Source: an uncultured Rikenellaceae bacterium (lineage in GTDB: Bacteria; Bacteroidota; Bacteroidia; Bacteroidales; UBA932). Taken from it: 24,899 bases of DNA. The notes below the pieces were generated by a model, which saw only the letters and a list, made by a program, of their open reading frames with translations, was not told where the DNA came from and searched no databases. This document shows, piece after piece, positions 7,505 to 15,074 of the stretch. The translations under genes and the position numbers were made by a program. The DNA is taken from NCBI GenBank assembly GCA_937906485.1, contig CALCYB010000153.1, positions 1-24,899 of the forward strand. Reading direction: 5' to 3'. Numbering within the stretch: the first letter of the stretch is position 1; every line of letters begins with the position of its first letter.

Positions 7505-7918
7505 CTATTCCGGTGCAGTGGCCAGAATGACCTTGTATTTGTTGCGTTTTGCTACGTTCATCAGGTTGACCACATGTTCTACCGGGACGGTCTTGTCTGC
7601 GTAGATGGAGAAGGTCGGGTCATCGCTTTCCTGTAACAGTTGCTGGAGCTGGATTTCCACTTCGTCAAAAGCCACAGGCTTTGAGCGGCCGTTGATGTGG
7701 AAGGTAAATTCATTGTTGCGGGTATGGTGCTTGATGGATACGCTGACCGTAGCTTTGGCGGCTACCTGGTTGGTGCTCTTGGGAAGCAGGAGTTTCAGCG
7801 CATTGGGATTGACCAGGGTAGAGGTGACCAGGAAGAAGATCAGCAGCAGGAAGACAATGTCCGTCATGGAGGACATTGAGAAGGAAGGGTCTACTTTGGT
7901 TCTGCGTTTGATTGCCAT
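7505..7918 (-). CDS. exbD: Biopolymer transport protein ExbD
   Basis: The 137-aa inner-membrane stator component pairs with ExbB. A basic N-terminus (MAIKRRTK) is followed by a single transmembrane helix at about 18-37 that contains the essential Asp at residue 20 (SMTDIVFLLLIFFLVTSTLV). The periplasmic domain of about 100 aa ends in a region typical for ExbD/TolR (V-x-x-V-V-N-L-M-N-V-A-K). It lies 15 nt after exbB and 11 nt before tonB on the same strand. The tonB neighbour favours ExbD over TolR. Confidence 0.93.
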   Translation of the reverse strand: MAIKRRTKVDPSFSMSSMTDIVFLLLIFFLVTSTLVNPNALKLLLPKSTNQVAAKATVSVSIKHHTRNNEFTFHINGRSKPVAFDEVEIQLQQLLQESDDPTFSIYADKTVPVEHVVNLMNVAKRNKYKVILATAPE

Positions 7919-7933
7919 GGCGGGACCTCCTGA

Positions 7934-8635
7934 TTATTCTGCGGGTTCGTGGAGCAGGTCCATAAATTCGATGGTGTTGCTTTCCATCTTGAAGATCAGG
8001 TCGGAGATCCGAGCGGTCAGGTAGTTGTAGCCGAAGTAGGCGAGGATACCGACAAACAGACCTGCAACGGTGGTGACCATAGCGGTGTAGATCCCTCCGG
8101 AGAGCAGGGAGATGTCAATGTTGTTGCCGGCCTGGGCCATGTTGAAGAAGGCTTGGATCATCCCCATCACGGTGCCCAGGAAACCGATCATCGGGGCTCC
8201 CCCGGCGATGGTGGCCAACATCGGCAGGCCTTTTTCCAGACGGGCAACTTCCACGTTGCCGATGTTTTCCACAGCGGCCTGGATGTCCGACAGCGGTCTT
8301 CCGATGCGTTCGATGCCTTTTTCAATCATGCGGGCGATGGGGGATTCGGAATTGCGGCAAAGATCCAATGCGATCTCGATGCGTCCCTGATGAATGGCGT
8401 CGTGAATGTCATTCATGAAGTTGGGACTGATTTGTGCTGATTTGCGGATGGCCCACCAGCGTTCTCCGAAGATGTAGATGGCCATGATGGAAAGCAGCAG
8501 GAGCGGAATCATCAGCCAGCCGCCTTTTACTGCCATTTCAATGAGCGAGAAGGACATTTCTTCTTGGACAGGGACAGCAGCATCCATGACGGCTGCAGCT
8601 GCTTGGGGATCGATTTGTAGCAAAGTGAATAACAT
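7934..8635 (-). CDS. exbB: MotA/TolQ/ExbB proton channel family protein
   Basis: The 233-aa protein forms the proton-conducting channel with ExbD. An extra N-terminal stretch of about 38 residues (alanine-rich, then acidic) precedes the first transmembrane helix at about 39-57. A cytoplasmic loop leads to the two conserved C-terminal helices. The family core is visible as LATIAGGAPMIGFLGTVMGM (about 139-158) and the segment GGIYTAMVTTVAGLFVGILA. The start is 15 nt after the truA stop and the gene continues tightly into exbD and tonB. Confidence 0.93.
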   Translation of the reverse strand: MLFTLLQIDPQAAAAVMDAAVPVQEEMSFSLIEMAVKGGWLMIPLLLLSIMAIYIFGERWWAIRKSAQISPNFMNDIHDAIHQGRIEIALDLCRNSESPIARMIEKGIERIGRPLSDIQAAVENIGNVEVARLEKGLPMLATIAGGAPMIGFLGTVMGMIQAFFNMAQAGNNIDISLLSGGIYTAMVTTVAGLFVGILAYFGYNYLTARISDLIFKMESNTIEFMDLLHEPAE

Positions 8636-8650
8636 ATTGTCTGTTGTTTT

Positions 8651-9478
8651 TTATTCGTTTTTCTTTTCCCAAGGGAGCGGGTAGGGGTAGGTGATGCCTG
8701 CCAGGAACAACGCGTGGCCCGGAACGGATTGTCCGGCTGCGGACCGGTTGCCATCCAGCAGCAGTTGCCGGATCCAGTCCGGGTGCTGTTTGCCTCTACC
8801 GACTTCAATCAGGGAACCGACGATGGCCCGCACCATGTTGCGCAGAAAACGGTTGCCCCGGATTGAAAACACAAAATAAGGGTATTTTTCGGAATTCGTC
8901 AAAATTTGTGCCGAATAATGAGCAGGGTCCATCCGTTGCGGGGTATAGGGCTGCCATCGGGCTTCGGTCAGTTCGCAGATGGAGGTGGTGTTGCCTCCGT
9001 TGACTTTTTCAAAGCAACTGAAATCCTTGCGCCCGAGCAAATGAGTGGCGGCCCGGTTCATGGCTTCAATGTCCAGGTCGAATTTGCAGTACCACGACTG
9101 GCCGGTCAGGAACGGATCTTTGCATAGGTTCAAATAGTAGAGGTAATGCCGGGAAGTGGCGTCAAAACGGGCGTGTGCCTGGTCGTGCATCGCTCCAATA
9201 TCGTGGATGCAGATGCTGGAAGGCAGGATGGCATTCAATTTGTAGCACAACTGGGAACGCTGGGTTTCCAGGGTGGGGTCCGGAGCATCAAAATGGGCGA
9301 TGTAATGGCTTGCATGCACCCCGGCATCGGTCCTGCCGGCACCTGTGACATCCACAGGAAAGCCCAGCAGCAGGCTAAGGGCTTTTTCCACTTCTCCTTC
9401 AATGCTCGGTGCATTGGGCTGGATTTGCCAACCGCTAAAGGGTGTTCCGTTGTAGGAGAGTGAAATAAAATACCTCAT
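8651..9478 (-). CDS. truA: tRNA pseudouridine synthase A
   Basis: TruA makes pseudouridine at positions 38-40 of the tRNA anticodon arm. The 275-aa length suits the family. The start is MRYFISLSYNGTPFSGWQ, and the catalytic motif GAGRTDAGVHA has its nucleophilic Asp at residue 51. The later family motif GNRFLRNMVRAIVGSL is also present. The frame stays open far upstream, but that part is antisense to moxR; the ATG at 9478 gives the standard TruA N-terminus. It is the first gene of a minus-strand group continuing into exbB, exbD and tonB. Confidence 0.96.
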   Translation of the reverse strand: MRYFISLSYNGTPFSGWQIQPNAPSIEGEVEKALSLLLGFPVDVTGAGRTDAGVHASHYIAHFDAPDPTLETQRSQLCYKLNAILPSSICIHDIGAMHDQAHARFDATSRHYLYYLNLCKDPFLTGQSWYCKFDLDIEAMNRAATHLLGRKDFSCFEKVNGGNTTSICELTEARWQPYTPQRMDPAHYSAQILTNSEKYPYFVFSIRGNRFLRNMVRAIVGSLIEVGRGKQHPDWIRQLLLDGNRSAAGQSVPGHALFLAGITYPYPLPWEKKNE

Positions 9479-9495
9479 TTTTGAAAATGAATGCT

Positions 9496-9503
9496 TAAAT
9501 TTG
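9496..9503 (+). promoter_or_regulatory. Candidate -7 box for the bat operon
   Basis: TAAATTTG fits the TAnnTTTG consensus and lies 41 bp before the moxR start, in the 66-bp divergent gap with truA. A TTTG at 9480-9483 is too close (12 bp) to be a standard -33 box, so support is moderate. Confidence 0.45.
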
Positions 9504-9522
9504 TCAGATTTTGAATTACGCA

Positions 9523-9530
9523 CAAAAATA
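9523..9530 (-). promoter_or_regulatory. Candidate -7 box for the truA-exbBD-tonB group
   Basis: On the minus strand this reads TATTTTTG, matching TAnnTTTG, 44 bp upstream of the truA ATG. No TTTG at the expected upstream distance was found. It would overlap the leader of the opposing bat transcript. Confidence 0.4.
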
Positions 9531-9544
9531 CAACAATATTTCAT

Positions 9545-10537
9545 ATGGATCACGTTAATATTAAAGAATTGAACGACCGGATTCAACAGGAAAGCGCGTT
9601 CGTGGATATCCTGGCCATGGAGATGAACAAAGTCATCGTGGGCCAGAAGCATTTGGTTGAAAATCTTTTGATTGGTTTGCTGGCAGATGGGCACATCCTG
9701 CTGGAAGGGGTGCCGGGTCTGGCAAAAACCTTGGCGATCAATACCCTCGCGCAAGCCGTGGATGCAAAGTTCAACCGGATACAGTTTACTCCGGACCTGT
9801 TGCCGGCCGATGTGTTGGGAACGTTGATCTACAGCCAGAAGACCGAGCAGTTCCAGATCAAGAAGGGCCCCATCTTTGCCAATTTTGTGCTGGCGGATGA
9901 AATCAACCGTTCTCCGGCCAAAGTGCAGTCCGCTCTGCTGGAAGCCATGCAGGAGCGTCAAGTGACCATCGGTGAAGAGACTTTCCCGTTGCCGAAGCCT
10001 TTTCTGGTGATGGCAACCCAGAACCCGATCGAGCAGGAAGGTACCTATCCGCTGCCCGAAGCCCAGGTGGACCGTTTCATGCTGAAGGTGGTGGTGACTT
10101 ATCCCAAAAAGGAAGAAGAAAAACTGATCATCCGGATGAACAACAGCGGTTCGTTTCCCAAGGCCAGTGCTGTGATCCGACCGGAAGACATTGTACGGGC
10201 CAGAGAGGTGGTGCGGGAAGTCTATATGGACGAAAAGATCGAGCGTTACATTGTGGACATCGTGTATGCCACCCGTACGCCCGAAGATTATGGATTGGGC
10301 AAGCTCAAGGACATGATCGCATACGGCGGTTCTCCGCGTGCGAGCATCTCGCTGGCGATGGCTGCGAAGGCGTATGCCTTTATCAAACGTCGCGGTTATG
10401 TGATTCCGGAAGATGTCCGCGCCGTCTGCTACGAGGTGCTGCGTCACCGGATCGGTCTTACCTATGAGGCTGAAGCAGAAAATATGACTTCCGAAAATAT
10501 CATTGCAGAAATTCTGAATGCGGTAGAAGTGCCGTAG
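9545..10537 (+). CDS. MoxR-family AAA+ ATPase of the bat operon
   Basis: A cytoplasmic AAA+ ATPase of 330 aa, thought to act as a chaperone for VWA-domain partners. The Walker A motif is GVPGLAKT at 55-62 and the Walker B motif is VLADEIN with D118-E119. Sensor 1 follows in VMATQNPIEQEGTYPLPEAQ, the hallmark MoxR stretch. A C-terminal lid region holds YGGSPRAS. It leads a same-strand cluster with a DUF58 protein and the Bat proteins, the standard MoxR-Bat arrangement. A TAnnTTTG box lies 41 bp upstream. Confidence 0.95.
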   Translation: MDHVNIKELNDRIQQESAFVDILAMEMNKVIVGQKHLVENLLIGLLADGHILLEGVPGLAKTLAINTLAQAVDAKFNRIQFTPDLLPADVLGTLIYSQKTEQFQIKKGPIFANFVLADEINRSPAKVQSALLEAMQERQVTIGEETFPLPKPFLVMATQNPIEQEGTYPLPEAQVDRFMLKVVVTYPKKEEEKLIIRMNNSGSFPKASAVIRPEDIVRAREVVREVYMDEKIERYIVDIVYATRTPEDYGLGKLKDMIAYGGSPRASISLAMAAKAYAFIKRRGYVIPEDVRAVCYEVLRHRIGLTYEAEAENMTSENIIAEILNAVEVP

Positions 10538-10556
10538 TCGTTGGAGGACGGAGCAG

Positions 10557-11435
10557 ATGGAAAACGAATTGTTGAAAAAGGTCCGCAAGATCGAGATCAA
10601 GACCCGGGGACTATCCCGCCAGATCTTTGCTGGGGAATACCATTCTGCCTTCAAGGGGCGGGGTATGGCCTTTAGCGAGGTGAGGGAGTACCAGTACGGG
10701 GATGATGTCCGGAACATGGACTGGAACGTGACGGCACGTCTGCGCTCTCCTTATATCAAGGTGTTTGAAGAAGAACGCGAACTGACGGTGATGTTGCTCG
10801 TGGATGTCAGTGCTTCGGGACTTTTCGGGACCATTTCCAAACAGAAACGGGAGTTGATGGCAGAGGTGGGAGCAGTACTGGCCTTTTCCGCCTCGTTGAA
10901 CAACGATAAGGTCGGAGCCTTGTTCTTCAGCACCAAAGTGGAGAAATTCATTCCGCCCAAGAAAGGACGCAGTCATCTGCTGCACATCCTGCGCGAACTG
11001 CTGGAGTTCAAGCCGGAGCATCCGGGTACGGATATCGGGGAGGCCTTGCGTTTTCTGACCAATGCCATGAAGAAACGCTGTACGGCCTTTTTGTTGTCGG
11101 ATCTGGTGGATTTTGACCAGCAGCATCAACCCCGTTACGAGGATGCGTTGAAGATTGCTGCGGGTCGCCACGATCTGTCGGTGGTCAATATTTACGACCA
11201 GCGCGAACGGGAGTTGCCGGCTGTCGGACTGTTGACGATGCGGGATGCGGAAACCGGTCAGACCGTGTGGGTGGATACCACGGATGCTTCCGTGCGGAAA
11301 GCCTATGAATTGTGGAATCGGGAGGCATTTGCCGCTACGTCGGCCTTGCTGCGGAAGTACAAGGTGGACAGTGTCAGCATTGCGACCGACCAGGATTATG
11401 TCAAGGGGCTGGTGACGTTGTTCAAAAGCCGCTGA
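10557..11435 (+). CDS. DUF58 domain protein of the bat operon
   Basis: The 292-aa protein shows the DUF58 signature at about 33-61: G-x-G-x-x-F-x-E-x-R-E-Y, then GDDVRNMDWNVTAR. A VWA-like fold follows with a MIDAS-type D83-x-S85-x-S87 motif. No membrane segment is present, so it is probably cytoplasmic or peripheral. DUF58 proteins accompany MoxR ATPases and are assumed to be their clients or adaptors; the exact role is not established. The start follows a purine-rich GGAGG-like sequence, 19 nt after the moxR stop. Confidence 0.9.
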   Translation: MENELLKKVRKIEIKTRGLSRQIFAGEYHSAFKGRGMAFSEVREYQYGDDVRNMDWNVTARLRSPYIKVFEEERELTVMLLVDVSASGLFGTISKQKRELMAEVGAVLAFSASLNNDKVGALFFSTKVEKFIPPKKGRSHLLHILRELLEFKPEHPGTDIGEALRFLTNAMKKRCTAFLLSDLVDFDQQHQPRYEDALKIAAGRHDLSVVNIYDQRERELPAVGLLTMRDAETGQTVWVDTTDASVRKAYELWNREAFAATSALLRKYKVDSVSIATDQDYVKGLVTLFKSR

Positions 11436-11459
11436 TGATACAAACAGGAGGAAGATGGT

Positions 11460-12329
11460 ATGTTAGAGAATAGAGATACGTTATTGATCGGTGACCAGGC
11501 CAAGTGGGGGCTGCGGGTCAAGGTGGATCCGGGAACGGAACTGTTGGCCGAGCCGTTGGAGAATCCGGTTGTCCCTGGGGTAGAACTGATAGAGAACTGG
11601 CGGGTGGATACCCTGACCCAAGGCAGGGATGGGCTGGAATTGCAGATTCAGTCCACGCTCACTTCCTTTGACAGCGGATCATTCGTGGTGCCGGGAAGGG
11701 ATATTCTGTTACTGCGTCCCGACGGGTATGTGGATACGCTGCATCTGGAACAGCTGTCGTTGGAGTACACGACGATTGCGGTGGATACCACCGGCTTTGT
11801 TGCAAAACCCTTGAAAGAACAGATGAATTATCCGGTCACCTTTGCAGAAGTCTTGCCATGGGCCGGAGGTGGCGTGCTGTTGCTGGCTTTGGTGGTGGCA
11901 TTGGTCTGGCTGATCCGTCGCCGGATGAAGAACCAGCCGGTGCTGGGACACTCACGTCCGTCGGATCCACCTCATGTGGTGGCCCTGCGTGAGCTGGACC
12001 GTATCCGTGCCGAGAAACTATGGCAGCAACAGCGTCAGAAGGAATATTACACGGCCGTTACCGATACGATCCGCAAGTACATTGAGGGACGTTATCGGGT
12101 CAGTGCCATGGAATCAACCACGCCGGAAATCATTGCCATGCTCAAGGGGATGGAATTGCCGGAAAAAGAGTTTGCACAACTGCAGGATTTGCTGTTTACT
12201 GCGGATCTGGTAAAGTTTGCCAAATACACGGCAACCGATTCGGAAAACGAGCAGGCCATTCCGGTTGCGGTCCGGTTTGTGAATGCAACATTCCTGCAAA
12301 CATTGGAGGAGGAAACAAATCGTGGATAA
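11460..12329 (+). CDS. DUF4381-like single-pass membrane protein of the bat operon
   Basis: The 289-aa protein has a beta-rich N-terminal domain (1-133), one transmembrane helix at about 135-152, then basic RRRMK and a helical C-terminal part. This is the arrangement of the protein that usually sits between DUF58 and BatA in Bacteroidota. Basic residues after the helix imply that the N-terminal domain is periplasmic. No signal peptide is present, although one would be expected. The start is well supported by AGGAGGAA at 11446-11453, and a stop in the same frame lies only eight codons upstream. The last eight bases overlap the batA start region. No enzyme motif was seen; a structural role in the Bat complex is inference. 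Confidence 0.75.
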   Translation: MLENRDTLLIGDQAKWGLRVKVDPGTELLAEPLENPVVPGVELIENWRVDTLTQGRDGLELQIQSTLTSFDSGSFVVPGRDILLLRPDGYVDTLHLEQLSLEYTTIAVDTTGFVAKPLKEQMNYPVTFAEVLPWAGGGVLLLALVVALVWLIRRRMKNQPVLGHSRPSDPPHVVALRELDRIRAEKLWQQQRQKEYYTAVTDTIRKYIEGRYRVSAMESTTPEIIAMLKGMELPEKEFAQLQDLLFTADLVKFAKYTATDSENEQAIPVAVRFVNATFLQTLEEETNRG

Positions 12330-13317
12330 TCTGTATTTTGAATACCCCGGTGTGCTGTACCTTGAGCTGGTACTGGTGCCCCTGCTCGCGCTGTATCTGT
12401 GGCGTGAGTGGAAGCAGCGCCGTCCTTCGCTGACCGTGGCTACGGTTTTGCCGTTCCAGGGACGCAAGCATCAATGGAAACGTTATTTGCGGCACGTTCC
12501 CTTTGTCTTGCGCATGGTGGCGGTAGCTGCGATTGTTGCGGCCATCGCCCGTCCTCGTTCTTCATCGACTTTCCAGCAAGTGGATACCGAAGGGATTGAC
12601 ATCGTATTGGCGATGGACATCTCTACGTCCATGCTTGCCCGGGATTTCGTTCCGGACCGTATTGGTGCGGCCAAAGACATCGCGATCCAGTTCATCGCAG
12701 AGCGTCCTTCCGACCGGATCGGTCTGGTGGTGTTTGCGGGGGAAAGTTTTACCCAGTCCCCGTTGACGACAGACCGGGCTACGCTCATCAACCTGATGAA
12801 GGAGATTGAATGTGGGCTGATCGAAGACGGTACTGCGATCGGAAACGGTTTGGCCACCGCGGTATCCCGCCTGAAGGATTCGGATGCGCCCAGCCGTGTG
12901 GTCATTCTGTTGACAGATGGGGTCAACAACCGGGGAGAAATCACTCCGGCCATGGCTGCCGAAATTGCGCAGACCTATGGTGTCCGGGTCTATACCATTG
13001 GTGTGGGCAAGCGTGGACAGGCCCCTTATCCGGTGATGACACCTTTTGGGGTGCAGGTCATGAATGTGGATGTTGAAATTGATGAGGACCTGCTGCGTCA
13101 GATTGCGGAACAGACCGGAGGTACTTATTTCCGGGCGACGGACAATACCAAGTTGCGGGAAATCTATGCTCAGATCAACGAGATGGAGAAGAGCCGGACA
13201 ACGGTGGATTCGTTCCCGATCTATGAAGAATATTTTATGAAATTTGCGTGGATTGCACTCGCGGCCCTGTTGCTGGAAGTCATTCTGCGTCTGATGATGG
13301 CTAGGAGGATTGTGTGA
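12322..13317 (+). CDS. batA: Aerotolerance protein BatA (VWA domain)
   Basis: The 331-aa inner-membrane protein has two N-terminal helices (about 9-27 and 60-77) and a VWA domain from about 90 to 290 with MIDAS motif D99-I-S101-T-S103, a Thr near 171 and D199 of LTDG. A C-terminal helix lies at about 308-325. The VWA domain probably faces the periplasm. Genes of this set were linked to aerotolerance in Bacteroides fragilis, but a biochemical activity has not been settled. I chose the GTG at 12322, preceded by GGAGGAGG at 12305-12312, over the ATG at 12283, which would add a 13-residue basic leader with no ribosome site. The start overlaps the previous gene by 8 nt. Confidence 0.93.
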   Translation: MDNLYFEYPGVLYLELVLVPLLALYLWREWKQRRPSLTVATVLPFQGRKHQWKRYLRHVPFVLRMVAVAAIVAAIARPRSSSTFQQVDTEGIDIVLAMDISTSMLARDFVPDRIGAAKDIAIQFIAERPSDRIGLVVFAGESFTQSPLTTDRATLINLMKEIECGLIEDGTAIGNGLATAVSRLKDSDAPSRVVILLTDGVNNRGEITPAMAAEIAQTYGVRVYTIGVGKRGQAPYPVMTPFGVQVMNVDVEIDEDLLRQIAEQTGGTYFRATDNTKLREIYAQINEMEKSRTTVDSFPIYEEYFMKFAWIALAALLLEVILRLMMARRIV

Positions 13318-15071
13318 TGATACATTTTGTACAAGCCGACTTTTTGTTGCTGTGGTTGCTCATACCGCTCTTTTTTGTGGTTTACGGAGCCATGAGAAGA
13401 CGGCGTAAGAAACGGATTGCCCGTTACGGAGATGTGCAGATGGTGGGCCGTCTGATGCCCGATGCACCCCGTTACAAAGGATGGGTGCGTCTGCTGTTCT
13501 TCTCACTGGCCTGGTTCTTCTTCGTGCTGGGACTCTCCCGTCCGGTGATGGGAGCCCGTCTGAAGGAACACCAAGCCAAAGGGGTGGAGGTCATGGTGGT
13601 GCTGGACGTGTCCAATTCCATGTTGGCCCAGGACTATTCGCCCAACCGTCTGGAGCGGGCCAAACTGGCCATTTCCAAACTGGTGGACCGTCTGAAAGAT
13701 GACCGGATCGGTCTGATCGTGTTTGCCGGTCAGTCCTTTGTGCAGTTGCCGATTACCACGGACTATGTTTCTGCCAAGATCTTTTTGAACACCATCACTA
13801 CGGAATCGGTGCCGATTCAGGGGACGGCTCTTGGGGATGCCATTACAACGGCCATCAAGAGTTTCTCGATGGACAGTGAAAACAGCCGCGCCATCATTCT
13901 GATCACGGATGGGGAAAATCACGAAGATGATCCGGTGGCTGCAGCAAAGACCGCAGCCGAGATGGGAATCCGGGTGTATTGCGTGGGCGTCGGCTCCGGG
14001 GAAGGAAAACCCATTCCGATGAAAGACGGTGGTCTTTTGCGGGACAAGGATGGAAAAGTGGTGGTCACCCGTTTGGATGAAAAGATCCTTCGTCAGGTGG
14101 CCCAGGCCGGTAACGGTCTGTATGTGCGTGCAGGAAACAGTGAATTTGGATTGAATCCGATTATTGACGACATTCGCAATTTGGAAGCGAAACAGTATCA
14201 GTCCCTGGTATTTGAAGATTTTGATGAACAGTATATGTATTTCTTTGGAATTGCGTTGTTTTTCCTTTTGTTGGAAATGTGTTTCGGCAATCGCCGCAAT
14301 CACCGTTCTTTGTTTTCCGATAATGCGAAAACGGCATTGCTGGTGATTGCCTGTATGGCCGGTACAACAGCTTTGCAGGCGCAGGATGACCGTTCCGAAC
14401 TCAGGAAAGGCAACCGGAAATTCCGGAAGGAATCCTATCAAGAAGCGGAAATCGCTTATCGTCGGGGCTTGTTGAAAGACTCTTTGTCCGTGGCTTCGCA
14501 TTACAACCTGGGCAATGTGTTGAACCTGTTGCAGCACCCCGAAGAAGCGGAGCGCTATTACCGTCAGGCATCCGATTCCATCGGGATGACGGATCCCCAC
14601 CAGATTGCCCAATTGCAGCACAACCTGGGCAATGCCTGTCTTGCACAGAAAAAATATGCTGAGGCCATAGATGCATACAAGGAATCGCTGCGGAAGAATC
14701 CTGCAGACATGGATACCAAGACCAACCTGGCTTATGCCCAAAAGATGTTGGAAGACCAGCAGCAGAACCAGCAGCAGAACCAGGACCAGAACCAGGATCA
14801 GAATCAGGACCAGAATCAGCAGCAGAACCAGCAGGATCCCAAGCAAGATCCCAAACAGGATCCCAAACAAGACCCGAATCAGGATCAGCAACAAAATCAG
14901 GATCAGCAGCAGAATCAGCAGCAACAACCTCAGCAGCAGCCTCAGATTTCTCCTCAAGCCGCCCAACAGATGCTCCAGGCACTGGAAGATCAAGAGAAAG
15001 AGACCCAGGAGAAAGTAAAGAAAGAGAAGGCGAAGAAGTTGAAAGAGAAGAAAAAAGAAAAAAATTGGTAA
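13317..15071 (+). CDS. Fused BatB-BatC protein (VWA domain plus TPR domain)
   Basis: The 584-aa protein joins two usually separate aerotolerance proteins. Residues 1-325 are BatB: helices at about 8-25 and 57-73, a VWA domain with MIDAS D97-V-S99-N-S101 and D198, and a helix at about 306-321. After a short basic loop (NRRNHRS), residues 338-356 look like a Sec signal peptide ending AL-QAQ. Residues 360-480 are BatC-type TPRs (YNLGNVLNLLQHPEEAERYY, HNLGNACLAQKKYAEAI). A Gln/Asn/Asp-rich run (480-543) and a Lys/Glu-rich tail end the protein. The reading frame is continuous with no stop and no good start between the parts. Positive-inside reasoning puts both VWA and TPR domains in the periplasm. 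The ATG at 13317 overlaps the batA stop (TGATG) and follows AGGAGG at 13303-13308. Confidence 0.9.
   Translation: MIHFVQADFLLLWLLIPLFFVVYGAMRRRRKKRIARYGDVQMVGRLMPDAPRYKGWVRLLFFSLAWFFFVLGLSRPVMGARLKEHQAKGVEVMVVLDVSNSMLAQDYSPNRLERAKLAISKLVDRLKDDRIGLIVFAGQSFVQLPITTDYVSAKIFLNTITTESVPIQGTALGDAITTAIKSFSMDSENSRAIILITDGENHEDDPVAAAKTAAEMGIRVYCVGVGSGEGKPIPMKDGGLLRDKDGKVVVTRLDEKILRQVAQAGNGLYVRAGNSEFGLNPIIDDIRNLEAKQYQSLVFEDFDEQYMYFFGIALFFLLLEMCFGNRRNHRSLFSDNAKTALLVIACMAGTTALQAQDDRSELRKGNRKFRKESYQEAEIAYRRGLLKDSLSVASHYNLGNVLNLLQHPEEAERYYRQASDSIGMTDPHQIAQLQHNLGNACLAQKKYAEAIDAYKESLRKNPADMDTKTNLAYAQKMLEDQQQNQQQNQDQNQDQNQDQNQQQNQQDPKQDPKQDPKQDPNQDQQQNQDQQQNQQQQPQQQPQISPQAAQQMLQALEDQEKETQEKVKKEKAKKLKEKKKEKNW
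14757..14942 (+). repeat. Low-complexity Gln/Asn/Asp-rich repeat in the BatC part
   Basis: This in-frame stretch encodes runs of Q, N-Q and D-Q with an embedded block of four D-P-K/N-Q units. At DNA level it is built from cag, aac/aat, gac/gat and caa triplets. It creates long meaningless open frames on the opposite strand. Length variation by whole codons would not disrupt the frame. Confidence 0.85.
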
Positions 15072-15074
15072 ACT

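Noticed and set aside
8651..10717. A 688-codon open frame on the minus strand
   Set aside because: Only the last 275 codons (truA) are coding. The upstream 413 codons are antisense to moxR, which has all its motifs on the plus strand.
12283..12321. Upstream ATG start for batA
   Set aside because: The GTG at 12322 has a strong Shine-Dalgarno sequence at proper distance and gives the usual BatA length.
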